DNA of 55,808 nt from Candidatus Sericytochromatia bacterium (GTDB lineage: Bacteria > Cyanobacteriota > Sericytochromatia > UBA7694 > JACMQJ01): assembly GCA_026004035.1 (NCBI GenBank), contig BPII01000016.1, positions 1-55,808 on the forward strand, read 5' to 3'. Of this stretch, positions 17,601 to 27,726 are shown piece after piece. How positions within the stretch are numbered: position 1 is the first letter of the stretch; the number at the start of each line of letters is the position of its first letter. A program made the position numbers and the translations under genes. The notes under the pieces are model-generated. The model saw only the letters and a program-made list of their open reading frames with translations. It made no database searches and was not told the DNA's origin.

Positions 17601-18921
17601 ATGTTTGGACATCCTAAAGGACTTTTTATTTTATTTCTTACTGAAATGTGGGAACGTTTCAGCTATTATGGTATGAGAGCTATACTTGTTTTATTTCTTG
17701 TATCAAATGAAAGAGGAGGGCTTGGTTGGTCTAAAGAAGATGCTCTCTCTTTGTATGGTTGGTATACAATGTTAGTTTATTTAATGTCAATACCTGGAGG
17801 TATTTTAGCTGATAAATATTTAGGTCAGAAAAAGTCTGTTATGCTAGGTGGTTTTATGCTTTGTATTGGTCATTTGCTTATGGCTTATACGGAATTGTGG
17901 GCTTTTTATACTGCTCTTACTTTAATAATTCTTGGTGTTGGTTGTTTAAAACCAAATATATCAACTATGGTTGGTGGCTTATATAAAGAGGGTGATATAA
18001 AAAGAGATGCCGGTTTTGTAATTTTTTATATGGGGATAAATTTGGGAGCTTTTTTTTCTAGTCTAATAGTTGGTTATGTCGGAGAAAATATTGGTTGGCA
18101 CTATGGTTTCAGTTTAGCTGGTATTGGAATGCTTATAGGACAATTAACATTTTTATATGGACAAAAATATTTAACAGAAGTAGGAAATTTAATAAAAAAA
18201 GATGATAATAAAGAAACTCAAAAAGAGACATTAACCAAAATAGAAAAGGATAGACTTTTTGTACTAGGAATTTCTTTTATAGCTGTTTTAATATTTTGGA
18301 TGTCTTTTGAACAAGCTGGAGGATTTATGAATATATATACAATGGAATATACTAATAGAACTATTTTAGGATGGGAAGTTCCTGCTAGTTGGTTTCAAAG
18401 TTTAAATCCTCTCTTTATAATAACTTTAGGTGGATTTGTATCATCAGTTTTAGTAAAAATGGCTTTAAAAGGGATATAATTTTTCTGGTCTCTATAAAAT
18501 GGGCTTAGGTAACATTATTCTAGGAATTGGCTTTCTTTTTATGGTTTTTGCAGCTTTACAAAAAGCAAGTTTCAGAAACAGGAGAAATAATTCAAAAAGT
18601 CTCATTATATTTGGCTAGTACTAGCATATCTATTTCATACATTAGGAGAATTGCTTATTTCACCTGTAGCTTTATCATATATAACTAAATTATCACCTAA
18701 AAAATATGTTGCATCTGTTATGGGTATATATTTTGCTGTTACAGGTTTTTCAAATAAGCTAGCTGCTGAAATAGGTAAGCAATCAGAAAAATTGGGAGAT
18801 TTTACTATATTTTTTGTTTTTATTTATATTTCCTGTTTTTATAGGTTTTATACTAATTTTACTAAGTAAAAGATTAAATAAACTAACACATGGAGCCGAA
18901 GAAGTAGAAATTAAAACTTAG
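17601..18921 (+). pseudogene. POT/PTR-family peptide transporter, frame broken by four +1 shifts
   Basis: A proton-coupled oligopeptide transporter of the major facilitator superfamily. The family signature EMWERFSYYGMRA is at residues 14-26, followed by GGILADKYLGQKKS and YMGINLGAF. The first 292 residues are intact and stop at 18477-18479. The rest resumes only after single-base shifts near 18467-18479 (AAAA/GGG), at TTT 18570-18572, at TTT 18610-18612 and within 18806-18830. Removing one base at each gives continuous transporter sequence with SETGEIIQKVSLYWLVLAY, GELLISPVALSYITKLSP and a last helix, ending with TAG at 18921, total about 440 aa. Conservation after every break argues against long-standing decay. 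It could be a pseudogene, a badly read segment, or recoded. Confidence 0.85.
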
Positions 18922-18953
18922 AAAAATTTTTAGAATTTTTCATATATATTAGT

Positions 18954-19865
18954 ATGAATATAAATAAAGTATTAGTTGTATATAAAAAAAGTACCTATGA
19001 CTTATACAATAATGAAATTAACAATGAAAATGTGAAAAAGCTTATAGAAGAAGAACATGAAGCTGTAAATACTTTAAAAAATAGTCATAATATTCATAAG
19101 AGTACATTAGATACAATAATTTCAGTTTTAAAAAATAAAAATATTTATTTTGATGTAATATTTAGAGGAGAATTAAAAGAGATAAATAACTATGATTTAG
19201 TAATTACAACTGGTGGAGATGGTACAATACTTGAAACATCAAAATATTTAAAGGATATACCTATATTTGGTGTTAATTCTGATCCTTTAAGCAGTGTTGG
19301 TTTTTTTACAAGTGCAACTAAAGATAATTTTGAAGAAAAACTTTCTTTAGCATTACAAGGAAGATTAAAATTAAAAAAATTGAATAGAATAGAACTTATT
19401 ATTAATGGTAGATTAATAGAACATTTAGCTTTAAATGATATATTAGTATGTCATAGTATCCCTGCTGCTACATCAAGATATGTAATTAAATATAAAGGTA
19501 GAATAGAAAGACATCGTAGTTCAGGTATATGGATAAGTACAGCTGCTGGTTCTACAGCCGCTATAAGATCAGCTGGTGGAAGAATACTACCTATATATTC
19601 AAAAAAAATTCAATTTGTTGTAAGAGAGTTTTATGATAGGGGTTTTAAAGATTTTCAAATATTAAAAGGTATTTTTAATGAGAATGATAATTTTGAAATA
19701 ATATCTCAAATGAGACTTGGTAAGATATATATAGATGGACCATTTTTTGAATATGATTTTACTGTGGGTGATTCATTAAAGTTTAGAAATTCTAAATATC
19801 CTTTAAAGATACTAGGTTTTAATGAAGAAAAAAGAAAAGACTTTATAAAAAAAATTTATAATTAA
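18954..19865 (+). CDS. nadK: NAD kinase
   Basis: 303 aa. Phosphorylates NAD to NADP in the cytosol. Diagnostic motifs are TTGGDGTILETS (the GGDGT loop), FGVNSDPLSSVGFF, the LNDILVCHS (NE/D-type) segment and ISTAAGSTAAIRSAGG. The N-terminal about 50 residues are less conserved. Its stop overlaps by 4 bp the stop of the convergent lipoprotein gene, so no dedicated terminator lies between them. Confidence 0.9.
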   Translation: MNINKVLVVYKKSTYDLYNNEINNENVKKLIEEEHEAVNTLKNSHNIHKSTLDTIISVLKNKNIYFDVIFRGELKEINNYDLVITTGGDGTILETSKYLKDIPIFGVNSDPLSSVGFFTSATKDNFEEKLSLALQGRLKLKKLNRIELIINGRLIEHLALNDILVCHSIPAATSRYVIKYKGRIERHRSSGIWISTAAGSTAAIRSAGGRILPIYSKKIQFVVREFYDRGFKDFQILKGIFNENDNFEIISQMRLGKIYIDGPFFEYDFTVGDSLKFRNSKYPLKILGFNEEKRKDFIKKIYN

Positions 19866-20725
19866 TAATCTCCTACTTCTATTATTTTCAAATTATTAAA
19901 TGTTTTTATTTTATAAACAGGATCTTTGTTTAGTTCTGTTTTTGGATTAAATGCAACTACTGAATATGTATTTAGTATTTTGTAATCATTTGATATAGTA
20001 ATACTAATTTGTAAATCAGCATATTTTCTTTCTCCTAAAGAAAGAATATTTCTGTATGCTTGTATAAAAAATCCTTGCAATTCATCATTAAATTTTATTG
20101 CATAAACTAAAATATCTTCACCAATTTTTATATCTTTATCTAATCTGTAGTTTTTTTTCAAATCAGAAGTTATATTATATAATTCTCTTTCAAAAGTTTT
20201 GGTAATACCTTCAGGTGGCATACCTGTTATTAATTCAAATGATAAACCTAAATTTTTGGAACTTATTACAGGTTCTAAATTATATGTTCCAAATGTTTTT
20301 CTACTATTTGAGAGAGTCATTTTACCAGAATAATTAAAATTATATGATACAGAATTATTACTATCTATAAATGATCTAACTTCTACATTTAAATCAATAT
20401 TTTCTTTTGAAGTTCCTATATAATTTAATATGTAAGACTTATGATTTTCTTTTGTTATTTCTAATGCAAAAGGATTTTTAGGCAAATTAAAATAATCTAT
20501 TCCTCTTAACTTACTAGCTTTATCAACAGCTTTTTGACAAACGTCTTGAGATATTTTAATTATATTTTCAGGTATATTTTCAGTTATTAGTTTAATATCT
20601 AAGGTTTTATTATTAGATATTGCAATTACATTACTATTATTATTTAAATTATTTGAATTATTATAATTTGAACATGAAAATAATAATAAAAAAGAAAGAA
20701 AAGATATAGAAAAAATTTTTTTCAT
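19862..20725 (-). CDS. Predicted lipoprotein of unknown function
   Basis: 287 aa, family not recognised. A lipoprotein signal (hydrophobic FLSFLLLFSC) places Cys at about residue 18, followed by an Asn/Ser-rich linker of about 25 residues. The rest is a mixed alpha/beta domain without Cys clusters, catalytic motifs or further membrane segments. It is convergent with nadK and lies just downstream, in transcription sense, of tRNA-Ser on the same strand. Confidence 0.6.
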   Translation of the reverse strand: MKKIFSISFLSFLLLFSCSNYNNSNNLNNNSNVIAISNNKTLDIKLITENIPENIIKISQDVCQKAVDKASKLRGIDYFNLPKNPFALEITKENHKSYILNYIGTSKENIDLNVEVRSFIDSNNSVSYNFNYSGKMTLSNSRKTFGTYNLEPVISSKNLGLSFELITGMPPEGITKTFERELYNITSDLKKNYRLDKDIKIGEDILVYAIKFNDELQGFFIQAYRNILSLGERKYADLQISITISNDYKILNTYSVVAFNPKTELNKDPVYKIKTFNNLKIIEVGDY

Positions 20726-20747
20726 AATAATTCAGTCAGAAAAACAG

Positions 20748-20829
20748 CGGAGGACACAGGATTCGAACCTGCAACCCCTGACGGGGCGACTGCTTTCAAG
20801 GCAGCTCCCTCACCACCCGGACATCCTCC
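20748..20829 (-). tRNA. tRNA-Ser (UGA)
   Basis: Minus-strand cloverleaf with acceptor GGAGGAT pairing to GTCCTCC, anticodon stem CTGCC/GGCAG-type around TTGAAAG with anticodon TGA, a class II variable arm (CGCCCCGTCAGGGG region) and T-loop GGTTCGAATCC. No CCA is encoded. About 82 nt; ends accurate to a base or two. Confidence 0.92.
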
Positions 20830-20916
20830 AAACATTAAATTAATTCTATCATAATAATATAAAAATAACAAGTGTTTAAAAAAAATTAAAAATTAATTAT
20901 TTATTACAATATTTTC

Positions 20917-22632
20917 TCAGATAGTTTTTAGCCAATTATTATAGATATTAAGTTGTTTTTGATTTTTATTTGGATTATCGAGAATTCTAATCTTTGAAAA
21001 ATCATCTTTATTAAGTTCAAGTTCTAATTCCTTTAATCTTTCGTCTCTACTTACCAAAATATTTATTTTATCACCTACATTAAAAGAGTTTATTATTGAG
21101 TAAAAATTATTGTTTGTAACCCTATATCCATTTATTGCTATAATTTCATCACCATTACAAAGACCAGCATAATAACCAGCTCCTTTGTCAATTACTGTTG
21201 TAATTAAAACTTTATTTACATCAAATTTTAAATCACAATTTATAGATGGACTATTGCTGTCATTGACTATTAGTTCTAAACCTGCATAATTTAAATACCT
21301 ATTATAATCTATTTCTTCTTTAGCATCCAAAAATTGTATAAACATATCTGATAAATCTTTATTAGCAAGTTTAGAAGCGTATTTATTTATTATTTCTCTT
21401 GTATATCCAAACTTATTATTCTCTAAATAATCATTCCATAACATTAAAATTAAATCTTCAATAGAATTTTTACAATTACTTGAGTTTAATATTTCCATAT
21501 CTAATGCCCAAGCAAAGATAGCACCTTTAACATAATAAGATATAGATTGATTATTAGTATTTTCATGTTTTCTATAATACTTTATCCAAGTATAAAAACT
21601 AGAATCTTCTAAACTTTCATAAAATCGTCCTTTATTTTTTAAATATATTTCAAAAACATTTGATAAAACTTCTAAATATTCTGAATTAGAGTAAATACCT
21701 GCTCTTTTTAAAATTAAATCATCAAAATAACTTGTAAATCCTTCAACCACCCAGAGTAAATTAGTATAATTTTCTTTACTATAATCAATATTAACTAAAT
21801 CTAATGGTTTTATTCTTTTTGCATTCCATAAATGAAAATATTCATGTGATATTAAAGATAGAAACTTTGATTTATATTTACTTTGATTATTTAAATCCCA
21901 TCTTGAAAAATGTAAAACACAAGAATTATTGTGTTCTAATCCACCTTTAGAATCACTTGTTAAATGTAATATAAAATTATAATTATCATAAGGAATTCCT
22001 TTCATTATTTTTGATGTTGTATATACAATTTTTTCTATATCGCTTATAATTCTTTTTTCATCATATATTTTAGGTCCAATAATAGACAACTTATGTTTTT
22101 TTTCTAATACTTCAAAATAGTAAGTATCATAATTACCAACTTCTATCGGACAATCTAAAAAGTAATCTGTATCATCAGAATAAAATCTATTTTCACCTAA
22201 TTGATGTAAAGAGGTAGAAATGTTTTTCCAATCATTAGGTAGATTTATTTTTAATTCATATCTTTTACACAATTCTTTATTTTTAGGTATAAGGAAAGTA
22301 GCTGGACCTACTATTAGTGCATGATTATCATCTATAAAGTTAGTTCTTACTGTAAATTCATTACAATAGAGTCTATATGATAAGCTTACCTGATTTAAAT
22401 TTTTAGTAAAAATTTTCCAAGTATTTTTATTAACTTTTTGATAAGTTATATTATTTTTAACTTCAAATAAGTCTAAATATCTTGAATATTCTCTAATCAA
22501 ATAAGAACCAGGAGACCATACAGGCATAATTATTTCTATTTCATCTTGATTAGAGTATAAATTTATATCTAAATTAATTAAAAGGTATTTTTGATTTTTT
22601 TTTGAAAAATCTAAAGTATATTTAAATTCCAA
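20917..22632 (-). CDS. M61-family (glycyl aminopeptidase-like) metallopeptidase with PDZ domain
   Basis: 571 aa. M61 order is seen: N-terminal beta domain (about 1-160, with MPVWSPGSYLIREYSRYL), the zinc motif SHEYFHLWNAKRIKP near residue 257 (HExxH) with downstream WVVEGFTSYFDD supplying the third ligand, then helical part, and a PDZ domain (about 465-550, with GAGYYAGLCNGDEIIAINGY). Such enzymes cleave N-terminal glycine or alanine from peptides. No signal peptide is seen, so it is probably cytosolic. The start is TTG with GAGGG upstream. It follows the 113-aa gene by 20 bp and probably forms a two-gene operon with it. Confidence 0.88.
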   Translation of the reverse strand: MEFKYTLDFSKKNQKYLLINLDINLYSNQDEIEIIMPVWSPGSYLIREYSRYLDLFEVKNNITYQKVNKNTWKIFTKNLNQVSLSYRLYCNEFTVRTNFIDDNHALIVGPATFLIPKNKELCKRYELKINLPNDWKNISTSLHQLGENRFYSDDTDYFLDCPIEVGNYDTYYFEVLEKKHKLSIIGPKIYDEKRIISDIEKIVYTTSKIMKGIPYDNYNFILHLTSDSKGGLEHNNSCVLHFSRWDLNNQSKYKSKFLSLISHEYFHLWNAKRIKPLDLVNIDYSKENYTNLLWVVEGFTSYFDDLILKRAGIYSNSEYLEVLSNVFEIYLKNKGRFYESLEDSSFYTWIKYYRKHENTNNQSISYYVKGAIFAWALDMEILNSSNCKNSIEDLILMLWNDYLENNKFGYTREIINKYASKLANKDLSDMFIQFLDAKEEIDYNRYLNYAGLELIVNDSNSPSINCDLKFDVNKVLITTVIDKGAGYYAGLCNGDEIIAINGYRVTNNNFYSIINSFNVGDKINILVSRDERLKELELELNKDDFSKIRILDNPNKNQKQLNIYNNWLKTI

Positions 22633-22652
22633 AGCTTACCCTCTTTATTAAA

Positions 22653-22994
22653 CTAATTATTAGTACTTCCATAAGGATTTTGAAATTTAGTATTGCTATC
22701 TATATTTTTTAAATACTTTATAGCTTCTTTATTACTTTGATTTAAATCTTTAAGCTCTAACAATATTTTTTGTAAATTCTCATTTAATAAATTAGTGTTT
22801 TTATCATCTTTAGTATTATTACTCTGATTTGAAGTTTTTAATTCATCTGTATTACTATTATTACTTTTTTTAATAGTAGTTTTTTTATTATCTATCTTTA
22901 TGTCTATTGGTTGACTTATAATAGGTGTTACAAATGTTATTCCTATTCCTAAAGCTAAACCAAAAATTGTTCCACTTAAAAATTTTCTGTCCAT
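22653..22994 (-). CDS. Small single-pass membrane protein with coiled-coil tail
   Basis: 113 aa, family unknown. A hydrophobic segment at about 8-27 (GTIFGLALGIGITFVTPII) looks like an N-terminal anchor, followed by an Asn/Lys/Ser-rich linker and a short helix (about 68-100) with heptad-like leucines. A good AAAGGAG site precedes the ATG. It is the first gene before the M61 peptidase on the same strand. No function is suggested. Confidence 0.6.
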   Translation of the reverse strand: MDRKFLSGTIFGLALGIGITFVTPIISQPIDIKIDNKKTTIKKSNNSNTDELKTSNQSNNTKDDKNTNLLNENLQKILLELKDLNQSNKEAIKYLKNIDSNTKFQNPYGSTNN

Positions 22995-23244
22995 AGTAAA
23001 CTCCTTTAAATATAGTAATAATTTAATATGAAGTCATTTATCAAAATACTAATAGACTCTAGAAATCATTATATAACAATAGTTTTAGAAAATACAAATA
23101 TTAAGAGATATTAACATTATTATTAATTTAACTTTTTACGTAGTAACAAATGGAATATTAATAACAAAATATTAAATTATAAAATATTTATGATTAAATA
23201 TATCTATATTTTAATTTTGTATTAAAAATTTAGGTAGCATACTG

Positions 23245-24735
23245 ATGTTTAAAAATGTATTAGTAACCGGTTGTTCTGGTAGTGTTGGTAAGTTTTTAGT
23301 AGAATTACTTTTAGAGAAAGGTTATAATGTTGTTGGGATAGACAAACAGAATAATGATATAAATTCACAAAACTTTAAATTTATACAAGGAGATATTACT
23401 AATAAAGAAACTGTATCTAATGCAATGAAAGGCATAAATGCTATTGTAAATACTGCTGCAATAGTTAATATATCTGCTTCGTTTCAAGAGCTAAGAGCTA
23501 TTAATTTTGACGCTGTTAAAATATTATATAATGAAGCTAAAAAGAATAATGTAGATTATTTTATACATTTTTCAACAGGATCAGTTTATAAAGCTTCCTC
23601 AGAACCTCATAATGAAAACTCTGAAGTAGAACTTGTTAATCCTTATATACAAACAAAATATATGTCTGAAGAGTTTCTAAGAAGTCAAAATGAAGATAAA
23701 CCAATAGTAAATATTATAAGACCTGCTTTGATTTATGGACCAAGAATAAGAGTATTAGCTGCTATAATGGTAACTTATCCAGTTTTGATAAAAAGCTTTA
23801 TAAATTTTTTTCCAAAAATTAAAGGAGGTGCAAAATCTAATTGGGTTTATTCTGAAGATGTTGCAAGAGCTTGCTTGTTTCTTCTTGAAAATCCTCAACC
23901 TAATAATGAAATATTTAATGTAGCAAATGATGATGTTTTATCCATAGGTGAAATGCTTTCAATAGCTTGTCAAACTTATGGAATAAAGTTAATAAACTTT
24001 GAAATACCAATTTCTACAAAAAAATTTGTAAAAATAATATCGCCATTTAGAAACATTGTATTAAAAACAATAAACAATATAACAGGTAGTTTTTGGAATA
24101 AAGTAATAAATAAATATAATATTTCTTCTCCAATAAATACAAATTTGGATGTAGAATTTTTAGATTTTGCTGAACATGACACAATATTTGATAATACTAA
24201 AATAAAAAGTCTTGGTTTTGAATTAAAATATCCTAAATTTATAGATGGTTGGAAACAAGCTATAAATTGGTATGAAGATAATAAATGGATACCAAATCAT
24301 AAAGATGTAAATGAATTTTTAAAATATGGTATTTCATTTTATGAAAAAATGTATGGTAGATATGTTACAGATAATAATGAAGAAAAAAAATTTAATTTTT
24401 CTTGCAGTGTTAAAATACCATCTATAAAAGATTTTTTTAATGACTTGACGTCATATATAAAAGGTAAAGTTGAAATAGACAATACTATTTATGATAATTT
24501 GGAAGGTAAATTAATAATAGATTTATTAAAAAAGAAAAAATTAATTTATGATTTTAATTTTGGTGATAATTATAGATTTTATGGAACTAAAAACATAAAT
24601 TACTTAAATTTTGTTTATTCTATAACTCATTTAGAAGGAATTATTTATAAAAACGATAATTTTTTAGCTAAAGCTAATCTTGTTTTTGATTTAAAAGAGC
24701 TAAAATCATTTTTAGAAAGTTTCAAAATAGTATAA
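23245..24735 (+). CDS. NAD(P)-dependent epimerase/dehydratase (extended SDR) with C-terminal extension
   Basis: 496 aa. The first about 350 residues are an extended short-chain dehydrogenase: nucleotide loop VTGCSGSVGKFL, the ADI-type GDITN, catalytic YIQTKYMSEEFL (Y and K) and RPALIYGPR. Such enzymes act on nucleotide sugars or on sterol/flavonoid-like substrates. The remaining about 140 residues form a separate domain with KIPSIKDFFNDL and several strands, not matched to a known family by me. Substrate unknown. It stands alone, with 250 bp upstream and 337 bp downstream. Confidence 0.8.
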   Translation: MFKNVLVTGCSGSVGKFLVELLLEKGYNVVGIDKQNNDINSQNFKFIQGDITNKETVSNAMKGINAIVNTAAIVNISASFQELRAINFDAVKILYNEAKKNNVDYFIHFSTGSVYKASSEPHNENSEVELVNPYIQTKYMSEEFLRSQNEDKPIVNIIRPALIYGPRIRVLAAIMVTYPVLIKSFINFFPKIKGGAKSNWVYSEDVARACLFLLENPQPNNEIFNVANDDVLSIGEMLSIACQTYGIKLINFEIPISTKKFVKIISPFRNIVLKTINNITGSFWNKVINKYNISSPINTNLDVEFLDFAEHDTIFDNTKIKSLGFELKYPKFIDGWKQAINWYEDNKWIPNHKDVNEFLKYGISFYEKMYGRYVTDNNEEKKFNFSCSVKIPSIKDFFNDLTSYIKGKVEIDNTIYDNLEGKLIIDLLKKKKLIYDFNFGDNYRFYGTKNINYLNFVYSITHLEGIIYKNDNFLAKANLVFDLKELKSFLESFKIV

Positions 24736-25072
24736 TTGCAGATTAAATAGATTTGTTTTAACCTTTTTGTAATATTAATACTGTGAACATAATTTAAGCT
24801 GAAATAGTACCATAATTCAATGATTCTAGTCTTTTTGATTTATTATAAAGTTATAGCAATTTTTATAAATAGTGCATAACTAATTAAGTTTTTTTAATAA
24901 ATTACTTGAAATATAAGAATTTTAGTATGATTAAACAAAATTGTAACTATAAAAAACATTAATTTTTAATCTACTATCAATTTAATAAATTGGTATTGAA
25001 ATGTTCAAAGTATTAATCTATAATATACTAATAAATAGTTTAAAAATTTTTATAAAATTTTGGTAAATTATT
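24736..25072. other. 337-bp AT-rich intergenic region
   Basis: Nothing recognisable: no ORF above a few dozen codons on either strand, no RNA gene, no long repeat. It must contain the GH1 promoter, but A/T hexamers are too common here to choose one. Confidence 0.4.
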
Positions 25073-26581
25073 ATGAAAATAAAATTTTTATCCTTTATTC
25101 TTTCAATATCATTTTTATTAACATCTTGTAATACTTCAATTAATAACAATTTAGATGAAGAAATAAAATCAATGTCATTACCTGTTGGAAATAAAAATAA
25201 TTTTCAATGGGGAGTAGCAATGGCTGGTTATCAATCAGAAGGTTATGACAATACTAGTATATGGTATTATTGGGATATTTCAGGAAAAACTAAACATCGT
25301 AATTTAAGAGCAGTTGATTTTTATAATAGATATAAAGAAGATTTAGATTTAGCAAAAAGTATTGGAATAAATGCTTTTAGATTTAGTATAGAATGGAGTA
25401 GGATAGAGCCTAGAAAAGGTTTTTTTGATACTTCAGCAATAGAATATTATAGAAACTTGATAATGGAAATAAAAAAAAGAGGAATGGAACCATTAGTAAC
25501 TCTTGTTCATTTTAATTATCCTCAATGGTTACTTGAAGAAGATAATAGATTAAAAGGTATTGAAAATCCTGTTTTTATAAATTACTTTTTAAGATATGTT
25601 GATAAAGTTGTTCAGGAATACGGTAGTGAAGTTAAATACTGGATTACTTTTAATGAACCAAATATTTGGGTTCCTGGTGCTTATTTATTAGGACAAACTC
25701 CACCTGGAAAAAAGAATCCAATATCTATGATAAGAGCTGGCTGGAATCTTATAAAAGCACATTGTAAAGCTTATGATCTAATACATAGATTGGATAATGA
25801 CGCAATGGTATCTTCTAATGTTTATTATATAATATCAAATCCTTTTGCGCCATCTTTCCCTGTTCCTTCAGAATCAAATTATTCAAAATTATTTCCTTCA
25901 GTATTACAAGAAAGTAATATGAATAATACAGATTGGTTTATGGAAAGTATAAATAGTGGAAAAGTTTATGTAAATAGGAATATATTTTTAAGTGATGATA
26001 ATATAAATATTCAGAGCAAAAATGATTTAATTTCTTTAGAAGAAGAATTAAAAAACGAAAATGTTAATCAACAAGGTGATTCTCAAGTAAGTTGGTTAAA
26101 AAGGTTTGATTATGTAAGCTTTGATTACTATTATAGATTTAGAAGTATTAAAGATGTATTAAATTTATTTAATTTCTGGGATTTAGAAATATACCCACCT
26201 GGACTTTATGATGCTATTATGTATTATCATAGAAAATATAATAAACCTATTATTATAGCAGAAAATGGATTTGGTCTTAAAGATTTACAACCAAGAAAAG
26301 ATGGATGGACAAGAGAAGCACATTTAGTAGAACATGTTAAACAAGTAAAAAAAGCTATTTCAAGTGGTGCTAATGTATTAGGTTACTACTATTGGTCATT
26401 AACAGATAATTATGAGTGGGGTTCTTTTGAACCAAGATTTGGTTTATACTCTGTTAATGCTTTAACAGATCCAGAGTTAAAAAGAATTCCAACAAAAGCT
26501 GTAGATGCTTATAGAGATATAATAAATAATAATGGTGTTACAGAACAAATTCAAATCAAGTATGGATATAAAGGAAAATAG
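25073..26581 (+). CDS. Glycoside hydrolase family 1 (beta-glucosidase-like) lipoprotein
   Basis: 502 aa with a lipoprotein signal ending LLTSC (Cys at about 20). GH1 features follow: FQWGVAMAGYQSEG, FRFSIEWSRIEP, the acid/base glutamate in ITFNEPNIW and the nucleophile glutamate in IIIAENGFGL; the late YYYWSLTDNYEWG and FEPRFGLYSV blocks are typical. It would hydrolyse beta-glycosides outside the inner membrane, unusual for GH1 enzymes, which are mostly cytosolic. Substrate not predictable. Confidence 0.9.
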   Translation: MKIKFLSFILSISFLLTSCNTSINNNLDEEIKSMSLPVGNKNNFQWGVAMAGYQSEGYDNTSIWYYWDISGKTKHRNLRAVDFYNRYKEDLDLAKSIGINAFRFSIEWSRIEPRKGFFDTSAIEYYRNLIMEIKKRGMEPLVTLVHFNYPQWLLEEDNRLKGIENPVFINYFLRYVDKVVQEYGSEVKYWITFNEPNIWVPGAYLLGQTPPGKKNPISMIRAGWNLIKAHCKAYDLIHRLDNDAMVSSNVYYIISNPFAPSFPVPSESNYSKLFPSVLQESNMNNTDWFMESINSGKVYVNRNIFLSDDNINIQSKNDLISLEEELKNENVNQQGDSQVSWLKRFDYVSFDYYYRFRSIKDVLNLFNFWDLEIYPPGLYDAIMYYHRKYNKPIIIAENGFGLKDLQPRKDGWTREAHLVEHVKQVKKAISSGANVLGYYYWSLTDNYEWGSFEPRFGLYSVNALTDPELKRIPTKAVDAYRDIINNNGVTEQIQIKYGYKGK

Positions 26582-26893
26582 TTAAAAAACTTGTATTCAT
26601 AACATCTTGAAAATTACAAAGATTTGATATACCAAAAAGAATAAGAATAATTAATCTTAATAAATTTCAAAAAATACCTAATTTTTACAATACTTCACTT
26701 GTTTCTGCAATAAGTTATACCAAACTACATAAATAATCAAGTAATTTATTAAAAACTTATAGTTTTTCTTATTTTTTATACTTTATTTTTAACTATCAAT
26801 TATGCACCATTTATTATAAAAATTGATATAAGTTATTTTTTATTTTAAATATTTTTATTAAAAGTTTTTAATAAATAATATATAATTTAGCTT
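26582..26893. other. 312-bp AT-rich intergenic region
   Basis: No gene or structured RNA is visible. Runs of A and T and one GCACCATTTATT-containing segment (about 26803) are the only landmarks. A promoter for the YaeQ-like gene presumably lies here. Confidence 0.35.
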
Positions 26894-27427
26894 ATGAAAA
26901 ATAATAAAACTATTACTGAATATGAAATAAACAAAGATGCTTTTTTATTAAATCAAAATGATTTTTATTTAGAAAAGAAATATCATTTTAGAATTAAAGA
27001 TGAGAGTTTTTCTATTTTTAAAAATGCAGAAGAACCATATATAAAAGTTTTTTTGAAAGCACTAACATATTATTTATATAAACCTATATATAATAATTTA
27101 CAAATAGATTTACAAACATATAAAAAATACAAAGCTGATTTAGTAAGTTTAGATTATTCAAATGAGCCGATTTTTTGGGCTCAACTTTTTGAAAGAGATT
27201 TTGAAAAAATAGAATATTTATGTCGTCATTTAAAGTTAGATGAATTTGTATTAGTAGAAATAAACGATAATATATTTTTTTTAATAGAAAATCTAAAAAA
27301 TAAAGTTCATTATAAATACCATCATTTAATAAAAATAATAAATTTTATACCTGAAATAATTTATTATGTAGATACCAACGATATTGTAGTATTTAATGAT
27401 TGGTATAGTTTAATAGATTTATTATAA
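26894..27427 (+). CDS. YaeQ-like protein (tentative)
   Basis: 177 aa, soluble. Length and the order of segments recall YaeQ: an N-terminal strand-rich part with LEKKYHFRI, a helix YIKVFLKALTYYLY, a central EPIFWAQLFERDFEKIEYL resembling the EPEAWL-type YaeQ motif, and an alternating C-terminal half. YaeQ has a PD-(D/E)XK nuclease-like fold with uncertain function. This is recognised by pattern only. It lies about 70 bp upstream of a tRNA cluster on the same strand. No signal or membrane segment. Confidence 0.5.
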   Translation: MKNNKTITEYEINKDAFLLNQNDFYLEKKYHFRIKDESFSIFKNAEEPYIKVFLKALTYYLYKPIYNNLQIDLQTYKKYKADLVSLDYSNEPIFWAQLFERDFEKIEYLCRHLKLDEFVLVEINDNIFFLIENLKNKVHYKYHHLIKIINFIPEIIYYVDTNDIVVFNDWYSLIDLL

Positions 27428-27451
27428 AAATTTAAGAATATTAAAATAGTA

Positions 27452-27480
27452 TTGACTATGATAAAAGTATAAGTTATTAT
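27452..27480 (+). promoter_or_regulatory. Candidate sigma-70 promoter of the tRNA cluster
   Basis: TTGACT (27452-27457), a 17-bp spacer, then TATTAT (27475-27480). This would start transcription about 9 bp before tRNA-Gly, a sensible short leader. The hexamers match consensus at five of six positions each. Confidence 0.5.
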
Positions 27481-27495
27481 GATTTAAGGTATAAT

Positions 27496-27568
27496 GCGGA
27501 AGTAACTCAGTTGGTAGAGTACCTGCCTTCCAAGCAGGTTGTCGCGAGTTCGAGTCTCGTCTTCCGCT
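27496..27568 (+). tRNA. tRNA-Gly (UCC)
   Basis: Acceptor GCGGAAG pairs with CTTCCGC; D-arm AACTCAGTTGGTAGAGT; anticodon stem CTGCC...GGCAG-type loop CTTCCAAG with anticodon TCC; T-arm GAGTTCGAGTCTC. Discriminator T, no encoded CCA. First of three tRNAs on this strand. Confidence 0.93.
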
Positions 27569-27572
27569 TTTT

Positions 27573-27645
27573 GCGTCTGTAGCTCAGTGGATAGAGCATC
27601 TGCCTTCTAAGCAGAGGGTCACAAGTTCGAGTCTTGTCAGACGCG
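27573..27645 (+). tRNA. tRNA-Arg (UCU)
   Basis: Acceptor GCGTCTG pairs with CAGACGC; D-arm GCTCAGTGGATAGAGC; anticodon loop CTTCTAAG with anticodon TCT; T-arm with AAGTTCGAGTCTT. Only 4 bp after tRNA-Gly. This anticodon reads AGA/AGG, the main arginine codons in this AT-rich window. Confidence 0.93.
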
Positions 27646-27649
27646 TCAT

Positions 27650-27726
27650 GGTGGGTATCGCCAAGCGGTTAAGGCTCCGGATTGTGGTTCCGGCATTCGT
27701 GGGTTCGAATCCCATTACCCACCCCA
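27650..27726 (+). tRNA. tRNA-His (GUG), with G-1 and apparent encoded CCA
   Basis: Acceptor GTGGGTA pairs with TACCCAC; anticodon loop ATTGTGGT with anticodon GTG; T-arm GGGTTCGAATCCC. A G at 27650 supplies the His-specific extra 5-prime base opposite C at 27723, and CCA follows at 27724-27726, unlike the two neighbouring tRNAs. The CCA may be coincidental in a C run. Confidence 0.9.

Noticed and set aside
27490..27495. TATAAT directly before tRNA-Gly as its -10 box
   Set aside because: Transcription would start inside the tRNA. The TTGACT/TATTAT pair at 27452-27480 is better placed.
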